Positions 38,135 through 50,524 of a stretch of 64,000 nucleotides of DNA are shown piece after piece (position 1 is the first letter of the stretch; every line of letters begins with the position of its first letter). A program made the translations under genes and the position numbers. Below the pieces are notes generated by a model. That model made no database searches. It worked only from the letters and a program-made list of their open reading frames with translations, and had not been told where the DNA came from. The stretch covers positions 372,001 through 436,000 of the forward strand of contig CM030733.1 in assembly GCA_018127085.1 (NCBI GenBank), read 5' to 3'. The DNA is from Pneumocystis sp. 'macacae'. Taxonomy: Eukaryota > Ascomycota > Pneumocystomycetes > Pneumocystales > Pneumocystaceae.

Positions 38135-41100
38135 CTATATAGCTTTCGAAACAGTAGGTTCAGGTTTATAGAATTTTTCCCATGGTGAAATTGGAAAAGG
38201 AGGGGATGATAACTTTAAGCTACTTTTAAATGTAGCTACATCTGAAAAATGTATTGCGTCATAACTTTTCTTGAATCTCTGTTTAATTGTAATGTATTGA
38301 TTTTTAAGAAATTTGAAAACGTATTCAATAAATTCGGAAATATTCTGACCTGGATATTTTTGAGTAAGATAAATTTGTAATTTTAATTTAAATTCCAATA
38401 ACTCGTTGCTTGATTCGATTAGAGTAACTAGATCGTTATATGGAATTTTCAACATTTTACATTCAAAAAAATAATAAAGTCTTTCTATAGATAAGTCCTT
38501 AACAGAAACTTCTTTTAAAGCTTTAGATCTTAAATGAACTGAAAGCTTTTTCCTATAAGGAGAAACAGGATAAATATATTTTCGAAACATATTAATCAAA
38601 TCCTGCTTGCTCAGTTTTTGCAATTCATTATTAATTCTCAAATCTAAATTACTATTATTATTATAAACAATTATAGATTATATAATTTACGCTGCTCAAA
38701 ATCATAAGTTCCTGCAATAATAAAACTCCAATAATCAAGTGCTTCTTTTTTCAAACTCGCGAAACTTTTATGATTTAAAGAAATTAGGTTCCTAATATGT
38801 GTTTTAAATTCATCTTCTGTCATAGTTTCTATCATTGCTGATAATCTATATAAGAAAGCAATAATTCGTTGCTCCATATGCATAGGATCTCTTACACCTT
38901 GAATTATAATTCGATAACTATAAGTATAAATAAAAATTAGAAATATCATCAAAAAATACTCTAAATAATATGAATATTCGACAAGATCAGTCTTAACGAC
39001 ATATCCTAATTGCTCTACCGACCTCAATTGAGCAAAAGCTGGATTTCTAGAAATAAGATATATAAATTTAGCGGCTGCTAATAACTTTGAGTCTTTTGAA
39101 TTTCCAAGTTGAAGAGAGTAAAGAATAGCTGAATTAACTTCTTTAGGATTGTCTAAGTCTACTTCATAGATATAATTACTTCCTAAATATATATTAAATA
39201 TATATAAAAATAATAACTATTAACCTTCATCAAGCATCTGTATTCGCGATGGAAGATTCTGATATTCATATATTGGATATGGATTAAGTCTTGTTAATAA
39301 AAAAGTAATATAAGTCGGGAATCTCTAAAAAACATAAATAACCACTTTAACCAAATATATATTTTACATAAGAAATACCGCCAACTGCTAACCCTTCTAC
39401 AAAAAACCTAGAAAAACGTATTGCACGAAATGTTACCATATCAGTATAAGTAAGTGCTATAACAACAGTTAATGAAAAAGCAAATTTAAAAGAAACGAAC
39501 TTTGTAATGAATATAAAATGTTTGTGTCAGCCCATGATTTTTCATTATAGAGATGTTTAATATGGTACAACAGTTGTTTATAAGGTATAACATTATCAGC
39601 ATTGCGATGCTTTTTTATAAGCTTATCTTTATAAAAAAGAACAGTATCCTCTTTAGGAAGATATTCTAGCATAGCATTCATAAAAGGCGCTAACAAATCA
39701 TGTACTTTATCAGAGTAACAATATATAGTTAAAGAAATCCCCATATTATAACTTTCTATAGAAATTTCGTTTCCTGCAACGCTTGCATAACATAGCAAAT
39801 CCCAAAGACTATCATAAATCATATCGATGTAAACACTATAACCCCTTAGTATGATTTATTTAGGTTTCTAAAGATATACAGTGTTTCAGCTGCATGACGA
39901 GAAGTGAGGTAATATTTAGGACTAAAACAAAGTAAATTATAGTTCAAAAATTAATTCTAATAGTATTACGATTGGAAAGCCATCGTTAGATGTGTTTTAG
40001 GGGAAGAAAATGTATCATCCCATTTTATCCAGAAACGAAGAAAAGAATCATTATGTATAAGATAAGGCTTAGAAAGTTTCTAACTCGAGTTAAATCAATA
40101 TAAACAAGAACCCAAAAAGTTACGTTGTCTGAAACTGGTTTTATAATAAATTTTGTTGGAATAAATTTATTTTCAATAGGTAATTTCAATAACTCATTTT
40201 CAGTTAAATTAGCAAGTTTCTAGCAATTTTAAAACAAAACAACAACACTTTTATAATACCTGTTTAAGATTTTTCGACAAATACTCAACTTTGTATTTCG
40301 TTCCATACCATTTCTCCGCTTTATCCCAATTACCTGGTTTAGTCTTACTATAAATAGTAAGTACAAAATTTTCTGGATTTAAAAATTCAAGGAAATTTGA
40401 AATATGAGTTTCATCGTATTGTTGAGGAACAATATGGTACAATAGATCATGATAATCTATATAGTTTTCTTGCATAAGAGCGGATAATGATGAAACATGA
40501 CGATATAAAGCTTCAAGTTCTGAAAAACGATATTTTAGTTCGTATATCGACTTTAACTCGTCATGAATCCATTTTTGAATTTTAGATTCTATTATTGTTA
40601 ATATCATATTTTTAACTAGAACAAAACGAACGTTTAATCATGTTTAAATATTGAAACACAATAACAATTATATTTTCATAATTATCTATAAAAAGTTAGT
40701 TCTCTTCTAAAGAAATCATAAAACAATACAAAGCCCATTATCTGTAAGATCTATTTGTATTCTAAAAAATTCAACATCTGAAACTATATACTCTTTAACG
40801 ACACTAAAAAATATAAATATGATTTCAAAAACACCAACAGAAACCTACCCAATATCAATTGCCCATCCGTTTTTTTTCAATAAACTATAAATAGAACCAG
40901 TAGCTTTATGTTCTAATTTATTGTTTAAAAAAATAAATATAAAAATTAAAAAATCCAACCCAATAAATATTCAAAATAACTAGAAGGCGCTGTTTTATAT
41001 AATTTCTTAAAACCTTTAATAGGAAACACCAGTTCCAACGACAACAGATCCAATGTTGATTTAACCCAGCGTTGTTGCTAACAAAAATAAATTTTATAAT

Positions 41101-42166
41101 TAAAGTAGAAAATCTTACACCAAGCTCTTTTTCTGTAAGCGGTTCTTCTGTAAAAAGTGGTCTTTCAGTTCCTTTGTTAGGGACATCAGTAAAATATTTT
41201 AAAACTAAAGTTTGAAGTTCATCGAGAGACTCTAATATACAATGAAAATATCTTATAGTTAATATATTTTTATACCTTTCGAAAACACAACAAGTTTCAT
41301 TAACTTTGAAGAATAATATTGATTATGAAACTTAAGAAGTGCATCCATAACATTTTGACCTTTTTTTCCTGGTTCAATGATTAATGTTTCATAGCTTCCT
41401 GTCCCAAACTTTGAATAGGGAGATTTAGGATTTGAAAGAGTTTTCTCGAGTTGAAAGAAACGCCATAAATCATTTTGCAAATTTTTTTTATTTTCTATGA
41501 TTCTTAAGTCCATGAATTTTAAAAAGAACAAAAACACCTGAATCAACAGCGCGAACTTCACGATCTACTGCACTCCTAGAAAGCAAAGGACTAATAAAAA
41601 ACTGAGAAAACATATCGAGTGCTTTCTCGAAACTGTTGTGTGGTATTTCAAAGAAATAATTCGTATTTTCTGTTGAAGTATATGCATTATAGTATCCGGA
41701 ATTCGACGATAGAAAAGATGCAAAACCATCCTCTTTAGGATACTTTAAGTATTAATAATATTACAAATAAACCCTTATATTAACCTTCTTAGTACCCATG
41801 AATAATAAATGTTCATAAAAATGAGCAAGACCAGGAAATTCATCCTAAATAACAAATAAGTTCCAAAAACTCTTTACCTTTCCAAAAACTCACCGGGTCG
41901 CTAAAATGGCCTACTCCAACATCCAATGATGCAGCTGAAACAGCGGTATTTGGGTAACTAATTAACAAAACTTGAAGCCCATTGGACAATTCAATCATTC
42001 TATAATTATAAGGGTCATTGTCCGGCTTCTTTATTTTATCTGAAAGAAGTTTAACTTTATCTGCATTTGAATGCAAAAACGTTTGACTCGTTTTGCCATT
42101 TACTGTATATATTTTTTTATGTAAAAATAATGAGGATAATGCAGAAAGCAACAGAATACTCCACAT
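38135..42166 (-). CDS. Insulinase-like M16 zinc metallopeptidase (copy 2), secreted type
   Basis: Paralogue of the gene at 997-5028, on the opposite strand. The first exon starts at 42166 with a hydrophobic signal-like segment (MWSILLLSALSSLFLH). Next come YRMIELSNGLQVLLISYP and VGHFSDP. The zinc motif HFYEH at 41809-41823 lies in DEFPGLAHFYEHLLFMGT. Further exons show PYSKFGTGSYETL, KFHNQYYSSKLMKLVVF, WYGTKYKVEYL and RSVEQLGYVV, and the C-terminal exon runs to 38135. Many introns of about 40-50 bases interrupt it. I saw no required frameshift, but I did not resolve every junction. As in copy 1, the signal peptide is unusual for IDE/Ste23 enzymes and suggests work in the secretory route or outside the cell. 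Expanded M16 peptidases have been described for Pneumocystis genomes (from memory). Confidence 0.88.
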
Positions 42167-42380
42167 AAATATTCTGTACAGAAAACTTCTTTAATCTACC
42201 CAGAATACTTCCAATATTTATTTATCTACTTCGTAATAATGTCCTTTTTCTTATCGGTAAATCTTTTAGAACGGATATAGTAAAAAATTTAGTGTCCGAA
42301 TTTTTAAAAATACTGCATAATATATTAATATTATCCTAGGTTAGAGAAATAATAAGGATATAAAAAGGAATATCTATCGT

Positions 42381-43436
42381 ATGACTAGAAGAATAAGGGG
42401 TATTCAACATATTAGGCGAGATGTTTGGTCAAAATTCAAAAACTCGGGCGGAGGGAGAATGGGTTCTCTAATAACTCATAGTCCTTGCTGGGTTCATCCT
42501 AAAGATCGTATTAAATTTTGGAATATTGCAATAGGGGATGAAGTATGGCGGATTGGCAGGAAAGGATAAGTGTCTTCTGAGATTGTGTAGGTTCAGGTGA
42601 TTTCAGGCAAAGATAAGGGCCGTCAAGGAAAAGTTATTGCAATTGATAAGAAAACAAATAGACTTAAAGTGGAGGGGTTAAAAATGGTAGTTGGGTCTAT
42701 GGAATTACAAACAGAATTGTTCTGATAGATTTAGTGTAAAAAATATGTACCAAAAGTGTTACGGACGAAAGATATGCCAAATGCTGTGATTGAAATACCA
42801 ATGTTTATGCATTATTCTAATGTACGGCTTATTGGTGAAATTCCAGGAGAAAAATATGGGATAAAAAAATTGTATATATTAGGATTTTGGGTTATATGTT
42901 TGATAGATTGTTAGGGTTGCTGTTAAACATATTAACAGGGGGAAATTATTTTATAATAAAGATAGGAAAATACTGACGTGGAGACGATGGGTTGTAGGCG
43001 AGAACAAGTTTCTGCCTTGGCCTATTAATTTACCCAAGAATGAAGCAGAACAAGAACAAAGATACAAAGGTGGGAGAATACAGGCATATTATTAATAATT
43101 AACTTATTAGAATACAAAATTGATACAAAAATAGCTGATGTGCAGAAAAAGACATTTATTCCTACATTATATTCACCGCCTATTCCTTTAAGTATAGAAG
43201 ACGAGCTTCGAAATAAATATTCCAAATATAGACTAATTAAAAAAAATGGAGCAAAGTCGCTAATTCAACAATCTAATTTTGATGATAATAACCTTAGTCC
43301 TGTACAAATGTCTAGCGGAATTGTAAGAAAAAAATCAATTATACCATACCCAGCAGTTCCCAAAGAAGTTATTAAATCCGTTTATCTAAGCATTAAAAAT
43401 TACGAAAATTTAAAAAATAACTATCTTTCTAAATAG
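42381..43436 (+). CDS. MRPL40: Mitochondrial ribosomal protein uL24
   Basis: The first exon starts MTRRIRGIQHIRRDVWSKF and reaches IGDE. The intron GTATGG...GTGTAG (about 42543-42590) leads to VQVISGKDKGRQGKVIAID, a KOW motif as in L24. Further exons contain KYVPKVLRTKDMPNAVIEIPMF, HYSNVRLIGE, RVAVKHI and LTWRRWVVGENKFLPWP, the last part being a typical mitochondrial extension. The final exon (from about 43130) ends at 43436. It is a structural protein of the mitochondrial large ribosomal subunit, divergent from M16 copy 2 and convergent with ALG14 (54-base gap). Confidence 0.88.
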
Positions 43437-43490
43437 ATTTGCATTTTTTGAGATATAAATACAATATTTTGTTTTCTACAATCTTGTTTA

Positions 43491-44333
43491 TTATATTAAA
43501 ATCCCATAATATTCTGCCTGTGGGTATTTTTTTGTTAAATCTGGCCATTGAACAATAAATCTGTCAGCGAAATGTAGCAATAGTTTTCCAGAAAGTGATA
43601 AGGATTTTACACGGGCAAATGATTCTATAAATATAATATCGGGACGTTTAAATCCAAATATCTATGTTTTATTATATTAATATATTATTGTTGTTTTTAC
43701 TTCAATAATTATAGCAGCCAAACACATCATTACACTGCTTCCGGGACCATTGCATAAGAGCTTCTTAAATTAATGATAAAAAAGTTAAATAATTTTTACA
43801 TACAAGATCAGGTCTCCCAAATTTATTCCTTAAAAGTATTTTCAGACATAATATGAGACTCAATAATGAAGAAAACGGTGTAGTACACCATGATTGACCT
43901 ACATGACGTGCTCGTGGAATAATTTCAATATTATGCTACTAAATGTTTGAACTCTTAGAAAGTTTAATCTTAATAATACTTCTCCTATATGTTTAATTAT
44001 AAATGACTTTTCTGTTTCCAATTTTTTAACTTTTTCTTTACTTAAAAAATCACCAGTAGAAATAATATATGTTCTTTTATTGTATTTTGAAAAATCAATT
44101 GTTTTTAGTAATCGAATCATTTCAGCAGTATGACCACCTTTTTTATATAAAAATTACAATAAAACATTTAAAATTATACCTGAACCAAGAAATATGAACA
44201 ATTTTATTTGATTACGTTTGTTTTTACATTTGCGCTTAAATTGTTTGAAAGATTTTGTTAAAATATAAATTATTCTTATTATTATAAAAATGAAGATATT
44301 TAATACAATAAAAAATAAAAACTTTATATTCAT
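43491..44333 (-). CDS. ALG14: ALG14, UDP-GlcNAc transferase subunit
   Basis: The membrane anchor of the ALG13-ALG14 enzyme, which adds the second GlcNAc to dolichol-PP-GlcNAc on the ER surface. Start at 44333. An N-terminal membrane helix (FLFFIVLNIFIFIIIRIIYIL) is followed by a basic stretch and IFLGSGGHTAEMIRLL, split by an intron. The sequence then shows DFSKYNKRTYIISTGD, IEIIPRARHVGQSWCTTPF, KFGRPDL, LLCNGPGSSVMMCLAA, IIFIESFARVKSLSLSGKLL, FIVQWPDLTKKYPQAEYYG and the stop at 43491. All are ALG14 hallmarks in order. Five exons joined by 40-50-base introns. UAP1 at the right edge supplies the substrate of this pathway. Confidence 0.92.
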
Positions 44334-44905
44334 AGTAGTCTAATATGATAATATTTAATAAATTATTAATAGTTGATCGTTAAAATTTAAATTTATCTTT
44401 CAGAAAAAAATAGTTTTAAAGAGTTATATTTTATTTAAAAATATAATTTTATATTATTTTTTTATTTCTGAAAAAATATTTTTATAATTAGTTTATAAAA
44501 TTATTTTTCAATTATAAATATTTATCAATAGATATTAAAAAATTCAATAAAAAAATATAATTATATATCTATATATTAACAAAGAAATATTAAAAATAAA
44601 AGTTACGTAAATATTAAATGGTGTCTTTTATTTTATACTAATTATTATTTTAAATATGAATTTTATTTTGTCATTATTTTTTAGTATGTGATTGAAATAT
44701 ATATTTATAAATTTTATCTTTAAATTCAAACATAATTTATTATAAAATATTAAAATTATAAATATCAATTCATTTGAATATGTTTTTTAGAATATTTTTC
44801 ATGTATAGTGTATATAAACTAAACTATTGATTTTTTTATTAAATATTTAAAATATAAACTCATTCAACATAAAATTTACAAAAAAAATTTATTCCAACAT
44901 TAAAT
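44334..44905. other. AT-rich divergent promoter region
   Basis: Lies between the ALG14 and CCE1 starts. Very AT-rich with no recognised element or gene. Confidence 0.5.
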
Positions 44906-45969
44906 ATGTTTTCTAATGAATTAATATTTCGGTATAAATATCTTTTTATGATTTGTTTATATTTACTCTTAAAACAGATTACAACAATTAACAGTATTAC
45001 AACTACGTACATTAGCAATAAAATGTGGCATTTGTAAATTTTATTTTTTATAAAGAATATTGACTAATTTTTTTAGTAAATAATGGAAGTAAAGATGAAT
45101 TAATCACTAGAATTCTCAAAGAAACGTCTAAAACACGATTAATTAATGAACATTATACAAGTCATCGTATTCTTAGTATTGATGTAGGCATTCGTAATTT
45201 AGCATTATGTTCGATGATTGTACCTTCAACTATACCTAAAGATTTTGATTCAATTGATCATAAAAATATTATTATTAATGAATGGGATAAATTATCAGTC
45301 GAAGTAGAAAATATAGAATGTAACAAAGGTATTAAAAAGATGTACAAGCCTGTGGATTATTCTTTTTTAGCATATAAGGTAGCAAAATCTTTTTTAGAAA
45401 AATTTAAACCACGTACTATATTAATAGAACGTCAAAGATATAGAACTTTAAATACAAATACTATACATGAATGGATTATAAGAGTAAATATGTTTGAACA
45501 CATGTTGCATGCTGTATTTAGATGTTTCAAAGAAGAAAAAATTTGGAACGATCCAGAAGCAGACATTTTAAGTATAGATCCAACTAGGATTACATCATTA
45601 TGGACTAAAAAGAATATTATTTTAAAAGAACAAACATTTATTGGACATAATTTGCCTAAAAATATATTTATGAATTCAGTAAGGGAAAATTTAATATACT
45701 TAAAACCATCTACTTTAAGATCTAAAAAAATAAAAACAAAAATTGTTGATTCATTATTAAGAATAAATTCTATTTTTAACTTTGAAAATACACAAATTAC
45801 AATAAAAGATTTTATATCTCAAAAAAAAGATAAAAACATACTTAAAATTGATGATCTTGCAGATTGTTTTCTTCAGGGCGTTTCTTGGGTTATATGGGAA
45901 CAAAATAAATGGAAATTAAAAGAAGAACTATATAACAACAAACCATTAGATGATTTTGTTAGTGATTAG
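44906..45969 (+). CDS. CCE1: Mitochondrial Holliday junction resolvase (Cce1/Ydc2)
   Basis: Start at 44906 (MFSNELIF). Intron 44932-44977 is followed by RLQQLTVLQLRTLAIKCGI, an intron at about 45036-45077, and NNGSKDELITRI. Together these form a SAP-like helix pair as in fission-yeast Ydc2. The catalytic domain then begins with LSIDVGIRNLAL, the RNase H-like first acidic strand. It continues with PRTILIERQRYRT (second acidic residue, E) and ends near KIDDLADCFLQGVSWVIWE, which carries the D-D-x-A-D acidic residues. These enzymes cut four-way junctions in mitochondrial DNA and are needed for its segregation. It is convergent with the membrane-protein gene next door, 22 bases apart. Confidence 0.92.
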
Positions 45970-45991
45970 ATATAACAGAATAAATATTTAT

Positions 45992-47026
45992 TTAATGCAT
46001 TGTGTCTAAATATTCAACAAGATTTTCTGCATAATTTTCAATCTCCTCTACAAAGTTTTTGACATTGTTTTCAAGGATCATGTTTTTCATATTATATTTT
46101 GCAATTATACTATTATCTAGTTCTTTTAAACGTTTTTTTTCATGTTGATAAAATTCCATTTTTTGTTTTTGCAAAAATTCATCTGTAATTACTGCTCTAT
46201 TTATAATAGTTAGAGCACGAATACGGTTTATTGATTCCTCTAAATTATTAATAGACAAAAGCAACTGCTTTTCTTTGCTGGGTATTTGATACAAAACATT
46301 AATATCGGTAAACCAAATAACAACTGCAACAAATAAATCCAAAACTATTATAAACAATGTTCTATATTTATTTAATTTCCAATATATCCAATTAATATCA
46401 AAGCTAGAAGTAATATTTTCATTTGACTTCCAATCATATGTTTTTAATACTATTAACTCTATTATAAAAAAAGAAAAAGTAATAATAGGTGCTAATTTTT
46501 CCCATGATTTTATTGTTCCGTCAAACAAAGTAGATATTGAAAGTAGGATTATTCCAAGGTTGATTAAGTAATACAAAAATATATGTGGTATAAGATAATA
46601 TAGAAATGTTGCAGGTATTTCAATTTCACACCATTCACATAACCCTAAAGCTGAAGGTCCATAAAGTACATAAAGTAGTCTGCCATCTAAATATTTCAAT
46701 CTTTGTAACAATTTCCTATCATATTCTGTTATCTGGCGTAAATAACTAAGTCGAGCTATTAAAGTGGCTTCAGATGTTTGAATCTTAGATGAAGTTTTTA
46801 AAATAATATTTTCTGATATGAAAAATAAATTAAAAATAAGGAAAGATAATGAAAAAAAAACAAGAAAAGAAATAGATCGAATAGCAGATTTAGAAAGAGG
46901 TTGTGTTATTTGATAAAATATTTTCTTTATTGAAATAGAACGAATAATTGTTTTTGAGAACCCAAATACAACAATAATTATAATTAATGATTCTGTTATA
47001 GACCATAAAATTTTAAAATAGATCAT
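45992..47026 (-). CDS. Conserved fungal multi-pass membrane protein, function unknown
   Basis: A single exon of 344 residues. About six hydrophobic segments are visible (near residues 10-30, 50-75, 143-165, 180-195, 226-245). A conserved-looking loop between the second and third reads DGRLLYVLYGPSALGLCEWC, with two cysteines and a GPSAL core. The C-terminal 90 residues are charged and probably coiled-coil. I recall proteins of this kind, with a YGP-A-L-x-x-C-x-x-C loop, across ascomycetes, but no function. ER or mitochondrial placement cannot be decided from sequence. Its start is 88 bases from the divergent NOP15 start. Confidence 0.7.
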   Translation of the reverse strand: MIYFKILWSITESLIIIIVVFGFSKTIIRSISIKKIFYQITQPLSKSAIRSISFLVFFSLSFLIFNLFFISENIILKTSSKIQTSEATLIARLSYLRQITEYDRKLLQRLKYLDGRLLYVLYGPSALGLCEWCEIEIPATFLYYLIPHIFLYYLINLGIILLSISTLFDGTIKSWEKLAPIITFSFFIIELIVLKTYDWKSNENITSSFDINWIYWKLNKYRTLFIIVLDLFVAVVIWFTDINVLYQIPSKEKQLLLSINNLEESINRIRALTIINRAVITDEFLQKQKMEFYQHEKKRLKELDNSIIAKYNMKNMILENNVKNFVEEIENYAENLVEYLDTMH

Positions 47027-47114
47027 AAGGCCCTTATTAAAAAGAATTAAAAATAATTGATTTTTTTGTAAAAAATCTCAATAAAATTATACAACGAAAA
47101 TTAAATTTATAGAA

Positions 47115-48129
47115 ATGTCTAAAGAACAGAAAATATATGAAAAAAAAAGAAAAGGTAATATTAAAAAATAACAAAGAAAATACGTAATTTTTGTAATTTA
47201 GTTTCAGAAAAACAGAACAAAAACAAGAGGATCTTTTTATCAGATGAAAGTAATAGAGAAAAATTAAGATTAGAAAAAAAAAGAAAATTTGACAAGATAT
47301 TGGAAAAATCAGAGAAAGAACCAAAAAAACATTGTAGTTTTGGTAATAATTCAAAGGAAGTAGATAAGAATTTTTTATCAAATTAAAATTATAATAATTT
47401 TCAGGCAACAAATCAAGTATCTAATATAAATAAATTATCATCAAATAATGATAGTAATATATCAAATAACAAAGATTCTTCTATGTTGAAAGTATATAAG
47501 AATAATGATAATCCTGATAGTAGAAACAACATTCAGGAAGTATTCTTAACAAAAAATAATAAGGAACAAAAAAATCAAAACTTTAATAATGTAATGAATA
47601 TTGATAAATAATGTATATTAAATGACAATATCTAGGAAATGTCCAGGGTGATATATTTAGGAAGAATACCACATGGCTTCTACGAATCAGAAATGAAAAG
47701 TTATTTTAAACAATTTGGCACAGTAACACGGATTAAACTATCACGTAATAGAAAAGTATAACATTAAATTTTTAAATATGTCTCTGATTTTAATAGACTG
47801 GAAAATCAAAGCATTATGCATTTATTGAATTCGAGTCGGCTAAAGTAGCAAAAACCGTTGCAAAAACAATGAATAATTATCTACTTTTTGGCCATATCCT
47901 AAAATGTTCAATAATTCCTCAAAATAAAGTTCACAAGTCTATGTTCGATGGTTCAAATAAAAAATTTAAACCAATACCATGGTCTAAAATAACAAAAAAA
48001 CGCCACGAAGAACCAAAGACTACAGAACAGTGGATAAAATTACAAAAAAAGAATGATAATCGTCTTAAAAAAAAAATGTTACTATTGAAAAAATTAAAAA
48101 TTGACTATGAATATCAAAAGATAAAATGA
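47115..48129 (+). CDS. NOP15: NOP15/NIFK-type nucleolar RRM protein
   Basis: Start at 47115 with a short first exon (47115-47154, MSKEQKIYEKKRK). The following exons are Lys- and Asn-rich and disordered. Two further introns must be removed to avoid in-frame stops near 47384 and 47609. The RRM begins at MSRVIYLGRIPHGF (RNP2) and, after an intron, has KSKHYAFIEFE (RNP1). The C-terminal tail NKKFKPIPWSKITKKRHEEP followed by a Lys-rich helix matches Nop15/NIFK, a factor of 60S pre-ribosomes bound near ITS2. The stop is at 48129. Confidence 0.82.
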
Positions 48130-48409
48130 ATAGATAGTAATTGGCAATAATGAAATATCAAAAATGGAGTTCAATAAAACTTGCGTTTTTTCTGTATAAA
48201 ACTAACTTATGTAAAAATAACAATAGCTTTATTATCTCCTTTATATATTTTTTGATATATCTGATCAAGTTAAGCAATATGTATTATGTTTTATTTAATT
48301 TGCAGAAAATATTTTTTATGATACAAAACAGTTTTGAAACAATTTGATTGATCACAAGAAACCATATACTTATGCTAACAGATCCTTCAAGGTTAATAAT
48401 AGAGTTCCA

Positions 48410-48979
48410 TTATTTTATAAACATACCAATAGGTGCCATTGGAAAACAGATAATACGCTCAATATAATACGGAAACCATCCCTTAACTAACCAAAACATA
48501 GGAATCTTGCAATAATACCACTGAATAATATATTGCAGGCCTGCCGTACATAGCCAGATTATTGTATGTACTTTGATATTAAAATTATATTGTTGGCTGT
48601 TTACTTCTGCTGCTATAAAATATATTAATAATAGGATCATTTATAAATTTGTTGAAATATTACATATTTTCTCTATTTCTGAAACTTCTTTATCATATTT
48701 TCGCTTTAATCTTGCCCATTTAGCAAATTCATCCACACTACTGGTATTAGAAAGATCTTTTTTTGTTTGAAAAGCAGAACGCTGAAGCGATCTATGCTTT
48801 TTTATAACAGATGATAACGTAAGAGGAATAAAATTAGAAAATATTGTATATATCTATTTTCTATTAGTTTTAAATTACTACCTTATAAAAAATACCAAAG
48901 ACGAAATAACATTTATGCCCAAAGCAGATATAAAATTAGACATTATAACAATAATAAAGCATATTGAAAACAACAACAT
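48410..48979 (-). CDS. GET1: GET1, ER receptor subunit for tail-anchored proteins
   Basis: Start at 48979. Exon 1 encodes an N-terminal membrane segment (LLFSICFIIVIMSNFISALG). After an intron comes KKHRSLQRSAFQTKKDL and the coiled-coil VDEFAKWARLKRKYDKEV, which is the cytosolic Get3-binding part. A further intron removes an in-frame stop and leads to VHTIIWLCTAGLQYIIQWYY and IPMFWLVKGWFPYYIE, the conserved second and third membrane segments with the WFPYY motif. The end is at 48410. The topology and motifs fit Get1/WRB, which with Get2 inserts tail-anchored proteins into the ER. It is convergent with NOP15. Confidence 0.88.
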
Positions 48980-49259
48980 AGTTGATTCGTACTAAAAGAA
49001 AATATATTTAAAGCTATTTTTTTTTAAAAATGTATAAATTATAAATTAAAAGTCGACAATTTTTTATATAAAATATAAATTTTTATAAAAATACAAAAAT
49101 AAAACATACAACATATAGAATGTTTAACATTTAAAAAATCTAAGATATTTAGAAAAAAAAAACTTTTAAAATATTTTAAAAATAAAATTCCAAAACAAAA
49201 TCCTCTTAAGAAATACAAATTTTCATAATAAAAAGTATTTTAAATGACAAACAAAAAGT

Positions 49260-49552
49260 TTAGTTTATTTTTTCCATACTATTTATAGTCTGTGCTGCTT
49301 TTCTTTCGTCTGCAAGTTTTTGTTTTTCTCTCATAATGTTTGCTTGACTAAGATGTGAATTAGTAAAAAAAATTAAACACCAAACATGCAAAATCACGCT
49401 TCTAAAGCATTTCTAAAGTTTGAATCGCTTTTTTTTTTCTTTTTATTTGTTTCTTGTTTTTTTTGAGCCCTAAGTCTATCATTTTCCCTTTGGTTTCCAC
49501 CTAAAACAATTAAATCATAAAATTTACAATATACATAAAATATACGTGTCAT
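49260..49552 (-). CDS. SERF/4F5-family small basic protein
   Basis: The first exon is only seven bases (ATG ACA C, 49546-49552). Intron GTATAT...TTTTAG follows. Exon 2 reads GNQRENDRLRAQKKQETN, so the protein starts MTRGNQRE, the exact N-terminal signature of the SERF/4F5 family. A second intron is followed by QANIMREKQKLADERKAAQ and a stop at 49260. Members are short, charged, disordered proteins implicated in amyloid aggregation and RNA binding. The last exon is an unusual helical addition. Confidence 0.82.
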
Positions 49553-50524
49553 TTTAATAGAAATAGACCTTTTAGTTTCAAATTTAAAGTTATACTATTT
49601 AAAAATTATAATATTCAACGTTCAAAACCGAAATTGTATATGATAAATAAGAATAAAAAATCAAATATCTTGTATTTATAAAAACACAGTTTTATTAACT
49701 TAATGATTAAGTTCGTTTTGAAATTTTAATTTATAATAATAATTAGTGAAATTTTATTAAATATTTTATAATAATCTATACATTAAATTTTTATGATTTT
49801 TATAATTTTGTATTACAGGAATATTAAATTTAACATATTTTTTGATTAAAAATTGTACTCATTGTTATAAACATTATTAATTTTACTTTTAAATAAATAA
49901 ACATTTCAATTTATTTATATTTTTTTATATAAAAAATCATATTTTTAAAATATACATCAACTCAATAAAAACGTCTATATTTTGATGCTCAAAAATCTAT
50001 ATGCCGTTTTTTAAATTGTAGTATAAGTTTTTATATTAAATAAAATTTAATTTTTTTCAAAACCACAAGAATATTTATCATTCCCAAAAATGCATATATA
50101 ATAAGACGTATATACTTATAAAATATTTTTTAATATTTAATCATTTTATTTTCAAAATTAAGTAGATATATATCATTTGGGAATTTAATCTTTTTAAAAA
50201 ACTCAGTTTATATTAAAGTTATAATAAAATTTTCCATATAAATTTAAAATTCAATTTAAATACTAAAAGAATTGTTTCAAATAAAAAAAAATTATCTTAT
50301 AATCATATAATATCATATAATCATTATTAAATTATTATTATTATTAGATTATTTTTAATTTACGGGTCTACAAGTAAATAGAATATTCCAAATTAAAATA
50401 CAAAAAATATTTTAGACAAAATATTTGTTTTTAATTCATTTATTTTTTTTAATATTTATTTTTTTCTTAAAAAAATAGTTAAATGCTTTTTCAGTATTCT
50501 AATTAATTTAATATTTTATAGATA
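49553..50524. other. AT-rich spacer
   Basis: Nearly 1 kb of AT-rich DNA between the divergent SERF-like and SNF7 genes. No gene or repeat family recognised. Confidence 0.5.

Noticed and set aside
47037..47411. Hydrophobic minus-strand open frame
   Set aside because: It is the complement of the Lys-rich NOP15 exons; the Phe/Leu/Ile content follows from A-rich codons on the other strand.
48141..48347. Small + strand frame after NOP15
   Set aside because: No motif; it lies in the convergent space between NOP15 and GET1 and has the composition of translated AT-rich DNA.
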